Counted from the stretch's first letter, positions 8,566-17,935 are shown. The stretch is 64,000 nt of DNA from CADEDH01 sp041394285 (GCA_041394285.1 JAWKIL010000005.1:124001-188000), one strand, 5' to 3'. Program-made: numbers and translations. The notes: a model not told the origin generated them from the sequence alone.

Positions 8566-9744
8566 TCACGACGGCGGGTCGGTGGCCCGCATGGCCAGCA
8601 CCCAGTGGGCGAACGCTTCGATGCCGTTGACCAGGATCTCGAACCGGATCGAGTGGAACAGATCGAACGAGTGCTGGGCTCCGGACAGCTCGACGTGCGC
8701 CACCGGCCCGGCCGTGGCCCGCCGCAGCCGGTCCACCGCCGCCCGGGCGTTGGCCGGCGAGACGAACGTGTCGTGGGAGCCGTGGGCGATCAGGACCGGG
8801 AACGCCCGACCGCCGCCGACCGATCGTTCAGTGACCGGCCCGGCGGCCGCCACCGGGGGGACGCCGCCGCCGATGGCGGCCGCTCCGTAGTACCCGTAGA
8901 GCCCGATCACGCCGGCCACCGGCTCCGAGGCGGCGTCGTCGGGCTCGCCCAAGGCGGCGCTGAGGGCGAGGTGGGCCCCGGCCGAGCTGCCGGCCACGAA
9001 CACCAGGTCGGGGTCGGCCCCCACCTGGGCGGCGTGACGGCGGGTCCAGTTGAGGGCCCGCTGCACATCGTCGACCACGCCGGCGTACGAGGTGAGCGGC
9101 AGGCGTCGGTAGTCGGCGCTGACGCACAGCCAGCCGTGCCGGGCCAGGCGGTGGAGCAGCGGCCGGGCCTCGAAGCTCTTGCGGCCGCCGGTGAAGCCGC
9201 CGCCGTGAAGGTGGACGAGCACCGGCCCGGCCAGGGGCCGACGTCGGTGGCGATACACGTCGAGCCGGTGCCAGCGGCCATCGGGCCCGTAGCTCACGTC
9301 GGTGGTGCGCTTCACGGTCGGCGGCACCGTCAACGGCAGGGGGGCCAGCAGGATCCGCTCCCATCGCAGCCGCTGCCGGAGCCGCGCCTCCGCCGTGTCC
9401 CACGCCTGTCGGCCCTCGGCCCCCGTACCCAGCTCCGCATCGAAGGTCCGCAACACCGCTTGCCGGGCCTGGAGGCTGCGGGCGGTGATCACGGCGGTGG
9501 CCGCCGTGGCTGCGGCCAGCGCCGGACCCGCCACCCACCAGCCGGCTCCGCTCAGGTCGCCCTCGGCGATGGCGAACCCGGTGCTCAGCGCCAACAAGGC
9601 CAGCGGCAGGAACGGCACCTCGGCCGTCACCAGACCCCCCAGCCAGCTGAGGCGGCCCCGCCAACCGGAGCGGCCCAGCGGCTGGGCCCCGAGCACGAGC
9701 ACAGCTGTCAGCAGGAGCGCAGTAAGCGCATAGCCGACGGTCAC
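8566..9744 (-). CDS. Membrane-anchored alpha/beta-hydrolase (hormone-sensitive-lipase-type esterase)
   Basis: 392 residues from a GTG start. The N-terminus holds two to three hydrophobic helices (about 3-20, 42-60 and 68-90), placing the enzyme at the membrane. The catalytic part has the oxyanion motif HGGG (180-183), nucleophile elbow GSSAG (Ser254), a GSHD acid (Asp325) and AQHSFD (His358). This is the classical HSL/BD-FAE arrangement for short-chain ester or carbamate substrates. The membrane-tethered architecture also occurs in actinobacterial lipid-ester hydrolases. Substrate is unknown. Confidence 0.88.
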   Translation of the reverse strand: MTVGYALTALLLTAVLVLGAQPLGRSGWRGRLSWLGGLVTAEVPFLPLALLALSTGFAIAEGDLSGAGWWVAGPALAAATAATAVITARSLQARQAVLRTFDAELGTGAEGRQAWDTAEARLRQRLRWERILLAPLPLTVPPTVKRTTDVSYGPDGRWHRLDVYRHRRRPLAGPVLVHLHGGGFTGGRKSFEARPLLHRLARHGWLCVSADYRRLPLTSYAGVVDDVQRALNWTRRHAAQVGADPDLVFVAGSSAGAHLALSAALGEPDDAASEPVAGVIGLYGYYGAAAIGGGVPPVAAAGPVTERSVGGGRAFPVLIAHGSHDTFVSPANARAAVDRLRRATAGPVAHVELSGAQHSFDLFHSIRFEILVNGIEAFAHWVLAMRATDPPS

Positions 9745-9769
9745 GGCCGGTCGATGGTCCCCCCGATCG

Positions 9770-9844
9770 TCACGGGCGGCGGCCCCGGACGACGCGGAGC
9801 GCGATCATGGCCACGATGATGACGGCGATCACCCAGATCACCAC
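9770..9844 (-). CDS. Possible 24-residue single-helix membrane peptide
   Basis: A short frame reads VVIWVIAVIIVAMIALRVV followed by an Arg-rich tail and a stop, 26 bases before the esterase start. It is a plausible single transmembrane helix with a positive-inside tail. Initiation would be at a GTG; a purine-rich ggaggtcctgaagg lies just upstream. Such peptides are easily created by chance in GC-rich DNA, so this is only a candidate. Confidence 0.25.
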   Translation of the reverse strand: MVIWVIAVIIVAMIALRVVRGRRP

Positions 9845-10060
9845 GGTGGGCTCACCTTCAGGACCTCCAGGAAGCGGTTCCGCTCTGGGCTACCCGCCTC
9901 CGCCCCGTCCGAAGCCCCGATCGACGGGGCTACAGCGACGGGTTGTAGGGCAGACGGATCGACACCGGTGCACCGCCGCCGACGGCCGGGGCCCGGTTGC
10001 CCGCCGGCCGTCGATGCGTGCCGGGTGTCGGTAGGGGTGGTCGGGGGGAAAGAACAAGAC
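9845..10060. other. Intergenic region between esterase leader and GH15 gene
   Basis: This 216-base stretch holds no convincing gene. It is the shared upstream region of a divergent pair (esterase on minus, GH15 on plus). A short purine tract (ggggggaaag) at its right end is a plausible ribosome-binding site for the GTG at 10061. I saw no strong hairpin or clear -35/-10 pair. Confidence 0.5.
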
Positions 10061-11863
10061 GTGCGACTCGAGGACTATGCCCTGATCGGTGACACCCAGA
10101 CCGCCGGCCTCGTCGGCCGGGACGGTTCGATCGACTGGCTGTGCCTACCCCGCTTCGACTCGGCGTCGTGCTTCGCCAACCTGCTGGGCACGCCGGAGCA
10201 CGGGCGGTGGCTTCTGGCTCCGAGCGGCGGCGGCCGGGCGGTGCGGCGCCGCTACCGGGGCGACACCCTGGTGCTCGAGACCGAGTTCGACGCCGCTGGG
10301 GGCACGGTGCGGGTGATCGATTTCATGCCGCCCCGCCAGGCCGAACCCGATCTGGTCCGGGTGGTGGAAGGCGTACGGGGTCGGGTGGCCATGCGGTCCG
10401 AGCTGGTCATCGCCTTCGAGTACGGCGACGCCACCCCCTGGGTCTCCCGCCACGACGACGGTCGCCTGCGGGCGGTGGCCGGACCCGATGCCCTGTGCCT
10501 GGCCAGCCCCGTGCCGGTGGACGCGTCCGACCATCTGATCACGGCCGACTTCTCGGTGGGCGAGGGCGAGCGCCTGGCCTTCGTGCTGGCGTGGCACCCG
10601 TCGCATCTGCCTCCTCCGCCCCCGATCGAGGGGCTGGCCTCCCTCGACGACTCGATCGCCTGGTGGGAGGAGTGGGCCGGGCGGAGCGAGTACGACGGCG
10701 AATGGCCCGAGCTGGTGATGCGCTCTCTGCTCACGCTGAAGGCGCTGACCTACGCCCCAACGGGCGGGATCGTGGCCGCTCCCACCACCTCCCTGCCGGA
10801 ATGGATCGGCGGTGTCCGCAACTGGGACTACCGCTACTGCTGGCTGCGGGACGCCACCTTCACCCTGTACTCCCTGCTGGTCGCCGGGTACGAAGACGAA
10901 GCGTCGGCCTGGCGGGACTGGTTGTTGCGGGCGGTGGCCGGCGAGCCCGACGAGATGCAGATCATGTACGGCCCGGCGGGTGAGCGACGCATCACGGAGT
11001 ACGAGCTGCCGTGGCTGCCCGGCTACGAGGGGTCCACGCCGGTCCGGATCGGCAACGCCGCCTCCAACCAGTTCCAGCTCGACATCTACGGCGAGGTCCT
11101 CGACGCCATGCACCAGGCGCGCCGGGCCGGCGTGCCCCACGAGGCCGCCGGTTGGGAGCTGCAACGGGCGTTGCTGGAGACGTTAGAGGGTCGGTGGCGG
11201 GAGCCCGACGAGGGCATCTGGGAGGTGCGGGGCCCCCGCCGTCACTTCACCCACTCGAAGGTCATGGCCTGGGTGGCGGCCGACCGGGCGGTGAAGGCGG
11301 TGGAGCAGTTCGACTACGACGGCCCGGTGGACCGCTGGCGGTCACTGCGCTCCGACATCCACCGCGACGTCTGCGACCATGGCTTCGATCCGGACCGCAA
11401 CACGTTCACCCAGTCCTACGCCAGCCCCCATCTCGACGCCTCGCTGCTGATGATCCCGCTGGTCGGATTCCTCCCGCCGTCCGATCCCCGGGTGGCGGGC
11501 ACGGTGGACGCCGTTCAGCGGGAGTTGTGCCACGACGGGTTCGTGTTGCGTTACCGCACCGATGCCGGCGGCCAGGTCGACGGGTTGCCGGCAGGGGAGG
11601 GGGCGTTCCTCCCCTGCACGTTCTGGCTGGCCGACAACCTCATGCTGCTCGGCCGTCGAGCCGAAGCGCGGGCCTTGTTCGAGAAGTTGACGGGCCTGGT
11701 CAACGACGTCGGTCTCCTGGCCGAGGAGTACGACCCGGTGGCCGGTCGGCTCCTGGGGAACTTCCCCCAGGCCTTCTCCCACGTGTCGCTGGTCAACGGG
11801 GCCCGGAACCTGTCCCAGAGCGGCGGCCCGGCCGAGGACCGCCAGCGGGCCGGCGGGGCGTAG
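10061..11863 (+). CDS. Glycoside hydrolase family 15 protein (glucoamylase/trehalase-like)
   Basis: 600 residues from a GTG (VRLEDYALIGDTQTAGLVG). This opening is the standard GH15 bacterial N-terminal beta-sandwich, with DGSIDWLCLPRFDS. The (alpha/alpha)6 catalytic domain follows: WRDATFTLYSLL, NAASNQFQLDIYGEVLDAM, the general-acid region DEGIWEVRGPRRHFTHSKVMAW, and the second glutamate in LLAEEYDPVAGRLLGNFPQAFSHV. Family enzymes hydrolyse terminal alpha-glucosidic bonds (glucoamylase, trehalase, isomaltose-type). Actinobacterial relatives include phosphate-activated trehalases, but substrate is not decided here. It is likely cytoplasmic because no signal peptide is visible. Confidence 0.92.
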   Translation: MRLEDYALIGDTQTAGLVGRDGSIDWLCLPRFDSASCFANLLGTPEHGRWLLAPSGGGRAVRRRYRGDTLVLETEFDAAGGTVRVIDFMPPRQAEPDLVRVVEGVRGRVAMRSELVIAFEYGDATPWVSRHDDGRLRAVAGPDALCLASPVPVDASDHLITADFSVGEGERLAFVLAWHPSHLPPPPPIEGLASLDDSIAWWEEWAGRSEYDGEWPELVMRSLLTLKALTYAPTGGIVAAPTTSLPEWIGGVRNWDYRYCWLRDATFTLYSLLVAGYEDEASAWRDWLLRAVAGEPDEMQIMYGPAGERRITEYELPWLPGYEGSTPVRIGNAASNQFQLDIYGEVLDAMHQARRAGVPHEAAGWELQRALLETLEGRWREPDEGIWEVRGPRRHFTHSKVMAWVAADRAVKAVEQFDYDGPVDRWRSLRSDIHRDVCDHGFDPDRNTFTQSYASPHLDASLLMIPLVGFLPPSDPRVAGTVDAVQRELCHDGFVLRYRTDAGGQVDGLPAGEGAFLPCTFWLADNLMLLGRRAEARALFEKLTGLVNDVGLLAEEYDPVAGRLLGNFPQAFSHVSLVNGARNLSQSGGPAEDRQRAGGA

Positions 11864-11887
11864 GGGCCGGGTGGGGTCGGGGCGAGC

Positions 11888-12856
11888 TCAGCGGGTGGCG
11901 GTGGTGGCGCCGTAGAGGCGGTCCTTGGCCTCTTCCCGCAGGATGTCCAACTCGGCGGCGAGGGCCTGGCGGCCGGCCTCGGCCTCGGGGTCGGTGGGCC
12001 AGTACGAGAGCTCGGTGTCGTCGCCGGCGATCCGGGTGCCGATCAGGTAGCGGGGCTTGGCGTAGTCGTAGGGGCGGGCCCGGTGCAGCACGCTGCGGTT
12101 GTCCCAGATCATCGTGTCGCCCGGGGTCCACATGTGGAGGTAGGTCCGGCTCTGGTCGCTCACGATCACCTCCATCAGGTGGCGGATCAGCTCCCGGCTC
12201 TCCTCCCGGCTCAGGCCGGGGATGCCGAATGCGTGGCGCCCCACGAACAGGTTCTTGACCCCGGTCTCGGGGTGGACCTTCACCAGCGGCCGGAGGTAGG
12301 CCTCGCCGTGGTAGACGCTGCCGTAGGCGCCGGCCTCGGTGATCGGGGGGAAGTCGCCGATGTCGTTGGCCTGGGAGTACTGGGTGGAGTGGTAGGCGCT
12401 GAGGTGCTCGATGCGGTCCTTCGTGGCCTGGTCGAGCGCGGCGTAGCCGGCCCGGGCGTCGGCCAGCTCGGTGCCGCCGCCCTCGTCGGGCACGATCACG
12501 GCCGACAGCATGGCGCACTTGGAGCTGACCGGCTTGTAGGTGGAGTCGGTGTGCCAGGTCTCGTTGCCGATGTTGGTGCGCATCATCTGGGTGTCGAAGT
12601 CGTAGATGCCGCCGAGCGTGCCGTCCTTGCCCTTCTTCATGTTGGACATGGCGGCGCCGCCGAACTCGAGCGGACCGAACCGCTCGCCGAAGGAGGCGCT
12701 CTGCTCCTCGTTCAGGTTCTGGCCCGGGAACACGAGGAAACCGTGCTCCAGGAACGCCCGGTGGATGGTGCCGAACTCCTCGCCGCTCAGGTCGTTCAGG
12801 TTCACCCCGGTGACGAACGCCCCGAACACCTTGCCGTCGATCTTCGTGATCTCCAT
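11888..12856 (-). CDS. TauD/TfdA family Fe(II)/2-oxoglutarate dioxygenase
   Basis: 322 residues starting MEITKIDGKVFGAFVTGVNL; an in-frame ATG five codons upstream is less likely. The facial triad is visible as WHTD (His102, Asp104) and VLHRARPYD (His258), and the 2-oxoglutarate-binding arginine is near 275 (LIGTRIAGDD). GFLVFPGQ in the N-terminus is typical of TauD/TfdA/alkylsulfatase-like enzymes. These hydroxylate a carbon next to a sulfonate, ether or sulfate ester; the substrate is unknown. It is convergent with the GH15 gene and transcribed in the same direction as the preceding gene 12940-14226. Confidence 0.88.
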   Translation of the reverse strand: MEITKIDGKVFGAFVTGVNLNDLSGEEFGTIHRAFLEHGFLVFPGQNLNEEQSASFGERFGPLEFGGAAMSNMKKGKDGTLGGIYDFDTQMMRTNIGNETWHTDSTYKPVSSKCAMLSAVIVPDEGGGTELADARAGYAALDQATKDRIEHLSAYHSTQYSQANDIGDFPPITEAGAYGSVYHGEAYLRPLVKVHPETGVKNLFVGRHAFGIPGLSREESRELIRHLMEVIVSDQSRTYLHMWTPGDTMIWDNRSVLHRARPYDYAKPRYLIGTRIAGDDTELSYWPTDPEAEAGRQALAAELDILREEAKDRLYGATTATR

Positions 12857-12939
12857 GACAGCCCCCTGCATCAGCCGTTACCGCCAACGTACTTCCCGGC
12901 GGTGACAGCGGGAAAGCGAGTCGCCGGGGCCGGCGGGGC

Positions 12940-14226
12940 TCAGTAGCTGCCGGGGGCGAACTCCAGCTCCCCGTGCACCATGGGGGCCCGCACGATGGTG
13001 GCGTTGCCGGCGGTGTCCATCGTGGTGCCGTTGAGGCCGGTCAGGTACCACATGCGGGGCTCGGCTCCCGTGATCCGGAACGTCGTCCAGCGGGCGGGGT
13101 CGGGCCGGCGGGGGGCGAGGCCAACATGCAGGGCCTCCCTGATCCACTCGGCCCTCCGTAGCAGCACATCGGGGGCGTCGACCCCCACCACCTGGTGGCA
13201 CGGCGCCCACGGCCCGGTGTACAGGCCGGTCCACTGGCCCGGCCCGGCCGCCTCGGCGGAGGCCAGCCAGGCGTTGGCCCGGCCCCGGGGGCGGTCCTCG
13301 TCGGCCTCCAGGGCCCAGGTGTGGCCGCCGTCGGCGTCCCACGTCGACTGATAGGAGGCCTCGACGGCGGCGGCCACCTCGGCTGCCTCGTCCCGCAACC
13401 CCCACTCCCGGGCCAGCAGCAGAACGGCTCCTGCCCCCGCCGCCTGGTCGGGGCTCAGGACAGCACCGGAATCGGCGCCGAGGGCGGGGAAGGCGGTGTC
13501 GAACAGGCGGCGGGCGTCGTCAGGGGCCTGGGGGGCCAGGAGGGCCGCCAAGACCAGGGCGTCGGCGAGATCGCCGGTGCCATTGCCGTCGCCGTCGCCG
13601 TCGCCGTCGCCGGCGCCGTCGGCCCGGTCGAGGAACCGGTCCCGGGCCTCGGTCCACCAGGGGGCGAACGCGTCGGCGTGCAGCGCGGTGCGATGACGCC
13701 GGTCGTGGAGCCGGAGGCCGAGCCCGGCCACGATCGCCTGCGAGGCGTCACCCGCTCCCGGGGCCGGCCAGGAGGTGGCGACCGCCCGGGCGATGCCGGT
13801 GTGGGTCCAGGGGAACCCGGAACCGTCCGGTCCCCCCTCGCCGACCAGGAGAAACGGCTCGTTCCAGGGGTCGTCGGCGGCCAGGGCGGCCCGCATCCCC
13901 AGCAGCACCAGCAGCGAGCCGGCCCAGCCGAACGTCGCCTGGCCGGTGACCGGATCCGACGGCACCTCGTCGCCGTCCCCCAGCCAGGGAGCGAGTGACC
14001 ACCAGGCGGTGTGGCGCTGGATCAGCTGGTCGAGCACGGCCACGTGGCGCTCGGTCCAGGCCGGGGTCCGCTCCGCCACGAGACCCAGAGCGCAGGCCGA
14101 GGCCAGCAGATCGGCCCCCCCGCCGTCCCAGTGGGGATGGGGTCGGCTCTCCCGATCCCACCGATCAGCGGTGTGGGCTTTACCGTCGAGGTACCGCAAC
14201 CACCCCACTGACCGGTCCGAGAGCAT
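12940..14226 (-). CDS. Uncharacterised (alpha/alpha)-barrel-like protein, possibly linalool dehydratase/isomerase-like
   Basis: 428 residues from MLSDRSVGWLRYLDG; an in-frame GTG at 14283 would add 19 non-conserved residues. Two stretches recall the linalool dehydratase/isomerase (Ldi) family. One is the helix FGWAGSLLVLLGMRAAL followed by a WNEPFLLVGEGG segment. The other is a PWTHTGIARA...LGLRLHDRRHRT pattern. The cysteines expected in the Ldi active site are not seen at the matching places. A GDGDGDGDGNG run near the middle is encoded by a hexanucleotide repeat at 13575-13620. The similarity is from memory of the family pattern, so the function is open. It is divergent from the thiolase gene. 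Confidence 0.5.
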   Translation of the reverse strand: MLSDRSVGWLRYLDGKAHTADRWDRESRPHPHWDGGGADLLASACALGLVAERTPAWTERHVAVLDQLIQRHTAWWSLAPWLGDGDEVPSDPVTGQATFGWAGSLLVLLGMRAALAADDPWNEPFLLVGEGGPDGSGFPWTHTGIARAVATSWPAPGAGDASQAIVAGLGLRLHDRRHRTALHADAFAPWWTEARDRFLDRADGAGDGDGDGDGNGTGDLADALVLAALLAPQAPDDARRLFDTAFPALGADSGAVLSPDQAAGAGAVLLLAREWGLRDEAAEVAAAVEASYQSTWDADGGHTWALEADEDRPRGRANAWLASAEAAGPGQWTGLYTGPWAPCHQVVGVDAPDVLLRRAEWIREALHVGLAPRRPDPARWTTFRITGAEPRMWYLTGLNGTTMDTAGNATIVRAPMVHGELEFAPGSY

Positions 14227-14361
14227 CACGGCCGAGATCCTAGTGGGGCGGCCGCTCGGCCGATCGAGGGAAGCGTCCACCAAAACCGACTGGACTCGCC
14301 AGCGTCACCGCCACTCGGTAGCGTTTCACCGTCGGAGCCGATTCAAGAGTTGGAGCTCATC

Positions 14362-15537
14362 GTGCGCGAAGCAGTGTTCGTATCCTACGCCCGCACCGGG
14401 TTGGCCAAGGCCGCCCGAGGGGGGTTCAACATGACCCCGGCGATGACCATGGCGGCCCACGCCGTGAAGCACGCGGTGGACAAGTCGGGCGTGGAGCCGG
14501 AAGCGGTGGAGGACTTCTACCTCGGCAACGGCGCCCACGGCGCCGGCAACCTGGGCCGTCTGACCGGCCTCCTCGCCGGCCTGCCCGTCACCACCGGCGG
14601 TGCCACCGTGCAGCGGCACTGCTCGTCGGGCCTCAACTCGATCGCGCTGGCCGCCAACTACATCCGCAATGACGGGGCCGAGGTGGTGGTGGCCGGGGGC
14701 GTCGAGTCGATCTCGATCCCCAGCCCCGGCTTCGGTGGCAGCGCCAACATGGACTCCCAGCTCACCGACATGTATCCGGCGATCTACATGGCCATGATCG
14801 AGACCGCCGACATCGTGGCCGAGCGCTACAAGGTCTCCCGTGAATACCAGGACGAGTACTCCCTGCAGTCGCAGCAGCGGATGGCCTCGGCCCAGGAGCG
14901 TGGCCTGTTCGAAGACGAGATCGTCCCCATGGACACCAAGATGCGGGTGGTGAACCGGGAGACGGGCGAGGAGTCGATCGTCGACGCCAAGGTGGTGGGC
15001 GACGAGTGCAACCGGCCCGAGACCACCCTCGAGGGCCTGGCCAAGCTCAAGCCCGTCCGGGGCGAGGGCAAGTACATCACCGCCGGCAACGCCAGCCAGC
15101 TCTCCGACGGCGCCGCCGCCGTGGTGATGATGTCCGACGAAGAGGCCTCCCGCCGCAACCTCGAGCCCATGGGTGCCTTCCGGGGCTGGGCCGTGGCCGG
15201 CTGCGAGCCCGACGAGATGGGCATCGGTCCGGTGTTCGCCGTGCCGAAGCTGCTGAAGCGCCACGGCCTCACCGTCGAGGACATCGACCTGTGGGAGCTC
15301 AACGAGGCCTTCGCCAGCCAGTGCCTCTACAGCCGTGACACGCTCGGCATCGACCCCGAGAAGTACAACGTCAACGGCGGCTCGATCGCCATCGGCCATC
15401 CCTTCGGCATGACCGGTACCCGCTGCGCCGGCCACATCCTGCAGGAGGGCCGCCGCCGGGGCGCCCGTTGGGGCGTCGTGACCATGTGCATCGGCGGGGG
15501 CCAGGGCGCCGCCGGCCTGATCGAGATCTACAGCTGA
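14362..15537 (+). CDS. Acetyl-CoA acetyltransferase family thiolase
   Basis: 391 residues. I start at GTG 14362 (VREAVFVSYARTGLAKA), with GGAG 7 bases upstream; a TTG four codons earlier is possible. Catalytic residues are the nucleophile Cys in QRHCSSGLNSIA (about Cys87), the His of GGSIAIGHPFGMTGTR, and the second Cys of VTMCIGGGQGAAG. Length and motifs fit degradative thiolases that cleave 3-oxoacyl-CoA at the end of a beta-oxidation cycle. The gene stands alone, divergent from the Ldi-like gene and convergent with the kinase gene. Confidence 0.95.
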   Translation: MREAVFVSYARTGLAKAARGGFNMTPAMTMAAHAVKHAVDKSGVEPEAVEDFYLGNGAHGAGNLGRLTGLLAGLPVTTGGATVQRHCSSGLNSIALAANYIRNDGAEVVVAGGVESISIPSPGFGGSANMDSQLTDMYPAIYMAMIETADIVAERYKVSREYQDEYSLQSQQRMASAQERGLFEDEIVPMDTKMRVVNRETGEESIVDAKVVGDECNRPETTLEGLAKLKPVRGEGKYITAGNASQLSDGAAAVVMMSDEEASRRNLEPMGAFRGWAVAGCEPDEMGIGPVFAVPKLLKRHGLTVEDIDLWELNEAFASQCLYSRDTLGIDPEKYNVNGGSIAIGHPFGMTGTRCAGHILQEGRRRGARWGVVTMCIGGGQGAAGLIEIYS

Positions 15538-15555
15538 TCCCGCTCCGCTGACGCC

Positions 15556-15599
15556 GCCCGGCACCGGGCCCGCCCACCGCGGCGGGTCGGGTGCCGGGC
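15556..15599. terminator. Long GC-rich inverted repeat between convergent genes
   Basis: GCCCGGCACC pairs with GGTGCCGGGC, and an inner CCCGCC pairs with GGCGGG, around a short loop. This makes a strong hairpin between the ends of the thiolase and kinase genes. There is no T-tract, so it may act as a bidirectional intrinsic or Rho-assisted terminator. It is followed by two tandem copies of cgggctcgtcgcgttc (15595-15626). Confidence 0.5.
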
Positions 15600-15634
15600 T
15601 CGTCGCGTTCCGGGCTCGTCGCGTTCCGGACCGC

Positions 15635-17935
15635 TCAGGGGGTGGCGACGATCGAGGCCGGATCCCAGATCTGGACGGTGCCGTCGTCGCTGGAGGAGGC
15701 GACCCGCCCGTCGGCCAGCAGCTCCAGGCCATTGATCTGCCCGCTGTGCCCGCTGTAGCGACCGGGCGTGGCGCCCGGAAGGGCGGGGTCCCACACGAAG
15801 ATCGTGCCGCTCATGTCACCCGAGGCGATCCGGCCGTCGGGGAGTTGGATCATGGCCCGCACCGTGTCGGCGTCGCGCCCGCTGGCGGCCCGGGTATGGG
15901 CGTCGAACGTGGCCATCGTGGCCCCGGGCTGGGCGGGATCCCAGATGCGGATCGTGCCGTCGGCCCCGCCGGAAGCGATGCGCCCGTCGGCCAGGGCGAC
16001 GATGGCCCGCACCACGTCGTCGGAGGGATCACCGGCGGCGTCGAAATGGCCGGTGTAGACCGTGGCCGTGGACTGGGGCCGGCCCGGCAGCCACAGGTCG
16101 ACGGTGCCGTCGGCGCTGCCGGAGGCGATGCGGCCGTCGGGCAGCTCGGCCAGTGACCACACGGCGTCGCCGTCGCCGCTGTCGGCATCGTCGCGGTGGC
16201 GGGTGTAGCTCGCGGCCGGGGCCCCGGGCCGGCCTGGGTCCCAGATCTGCACCGTGCCGTCGTCGCCGGCCGACGCCACCCGGCCGTCGGCCAGCTCGAT
16301 GATGGCGTACACGTCGTCGTTGCTGGGATCGTCGACCCGGTCCCGGTGGCCGGTGAACTGGGCGGGCCGGGCGTCGGGCCGGGCCGGGTCCCACAGGCGG
16401 ACGGTGCCGTCGGCGCCGCCCACGGCGAGTCGCCCGTCGGCCAGGTGGGCCACGGCGTAGAGCGTGTCGTTGCCGGGGTCGTCGAGCTCGTCCCGGTAGC
16501 CGGTCCAGCTGAGGGTCGCCGCCGGGTCGGCCGGGTCCCACACCAGCAGGGTCCCGTCGGCCGACACCGACGCCAGGCGGCCGTCGCCCACCTCGGCCGT
16601 GGCGAACACGGCGTCATCGTTGCGGTCGGCGGCGAACTGGCGGTGCCCGGCGTAGATGATCGGGGCGGCCGGCGGCGGTTTCACGTCGGTGCCGGCGGAG
16701 CGCAGGGCGGCGGCCACGCCGGTGCCACCGCCGATGGCGATCACGGCGGCGGTGCCGGCCAGGAGCCAGCGGCGGCGGCCGGGCGACACCGCGCCGGCCT
16801 CGGGGGCAGCGGGCGGCGGATCGTCCGGTGCATCGACCGGGGCGGGGGCCGGGGGCAGGGCCACCAGCGTGGACGAGACCACATCGCCGACGGCGGCGGC
16901 ACCCACCGCCCCGGCATCGGAGCCGGTCCGGCTGATGGCCCCGTTCCGCGGGTCGATGTCGGTGGGATGATCGAAGCCGCCCGGGGCCGCGGTTCTGGGG
17001 TCGGTGGCCCGACTCGCCGGCGGCGTGGGTGGCCCGGCCGGCCAGCGGCCGGTGGTGCTCCCGGTCAGGGCGAAGGCGTCGCGCAGATGGGCCAGCTCGG
17101 CGGCGAGGTCGGCCGCCGACGGTGGCCGCTCGGCGGGATCCTTGGCCAGAGCCCGGGCGAAGAAGGCGTCGAGCCCGGCCGACCCGGTGGGCGGGACCGG
17201 ATCTTCCAGGATCTGACGCATGAGGGCGACGTGGGTGGAGCCCAGGAACGGCGGGCGGCCCATGCCCAGGGTGTAGAGCGACGCCGCCAGGGAGTACAGG
17301 TCGGAGCGCTCGTCCCGGGGGTCGATGATGACGTCGGCGGCGGGATCGGCGGTGCCGCCGAAGATCTCGGGGGCCGTGAAGTGGATCGAGTAGGCCAGCT
17401 GGCTGGTGCCGCTGGCCTCGCGGATGGCGGCGATGCCGAAGTCGGTCAACTTCACCGCCCCGGCCGCCGAGATCAGGATGTTGCCCGGCTTCACGTCCTT
17501 GTGGAGGATGCCCCGGCCGTGGGTGAAGCCGAGGGCGGAGGCGATGGCCAGGATGGCCTCGATCGCCTCCAGCCACGGGATCGCGCCCTCGGCCGTGAGC
17601 CGGTGGGCCAACGACCCGCCGGCCATGTGCTCCATCACCAGATAGGGCTGGCCGGTGGTGCGGAGGTAGTCGGCCCGGAGGAGGGTGACCACGTGCTGGT
17701 GCTCGCCGGCGGCGCCCATCGTCAGGCACTCCCGGTCGAAGCGGCGCCGGCCCGAGTCGTCCACCGCGGTGAGCACCTTCACCGCCACCCGCCGGCCGGC
17801 GTTGGCCTCCAGGGCGGAGTAGACGGTGGCGAACCCGCCGGTACCGATCCGGCGGAAGTCGCTCAGGCCGTCGATGTCGAGGATGGGGGCAACGTGTTCC
17901 TGCTGGTTGTCGCTCGCTGGTCGCCCCACGGACAC
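15635..17935 (-). CDS. Receptor-like Ser/Thr protein kinase with C-terminal seven-repeat WD40-type propeller
   Basis: 766 residues. The kinase domain spans about 25-285: glycine loop GTGGFATV (31-38), Lys53, catalytic loop HKDVKPGN (145-152, Lys in place of the usual Arg of HRD) and DFG (165-167). A Pro/Ala-rich linker follows, then one transmembrane helix near 390-410 (WLLAGTAAVIAIGGGTGVAAAL). Seven repeats of the form DGRxASxxxDGTxxxWDPxxP (about 430-766) form a probable beta-propeller outside the membrane. PknB/PknD-type kinases sense extracellular ligands this way. Substrates and ligand are unknown. It is convergent with the thiolase gene. Confidence 0.93.
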   Translation of the reverse strand: MSVGRPASDNQQEHVAPILDIDGLSDFRRIGTGGFATVYSALEANAGRRVAVKVLTAVDDSGRRRFDRECLTMGAAGEHQHVVTLLRADYLRTTGQPYLVMEHMAGGSLAHRLTAEGAIPWLEAIEAILAIASALGFTHGRGILHKDVKPGNILISAAGAVKLTDFGIAAIREASGTSQLAYSIHFTAPEIFGGTADPAADVIIDPRDERSDLYSLAASLYTLGMGRPPFLGSTHVALMRQILEDPVPPTGSAGLDAFFARALAKDPAERPPSAADLAAELAHLRDAFALTGSTTGRWPAGPPTPPASRATDPRTAAPGGFDHPTDIDPRNGAISRTGSDAGAVGAAAVGDVVSSTLVALPPAPAPVDAPDDPPPAAPEAGAVSPGRRRWLLAGTAAVIAIGGGTGVAAALRSAGTDVKPPPAAPIIYAGHRQFAADRNDDAVFATAEVGDGRLASVSADGTLLVWDPADPAATLSWTGYRDELDDPGNDTLYAVAHLADGRLAVGGADGTVRLWDPARPDARPAQFTGHRDRVDDPSNDDVYAIIELADGRVASAGDDGTVQIWDPGRPGAPAASYTRHRDDADSGDGDAVWSLAELPDGRIASGSADGTVDLWLPGRPQSTATVYTGHFDAAGDPSDDVVRAIVALADGRIASGGADGTIRIWDPAQPGATMATFDAHTRAASGRDADTVRAMIQLPDGRIASGDMSGTIFVWDPALPGATPGRYSGHSGQINGLELLADGRVASSSDDGTVQIWDPASIVATP

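Noticed and set aside
13575..13620. Short hexanucleotide repeat as a possible CRISPR or regulatory array
   Set aside because: It is a run of gcc-gtc type codons inside a gene (GDGDGD in the product), with no spacers.
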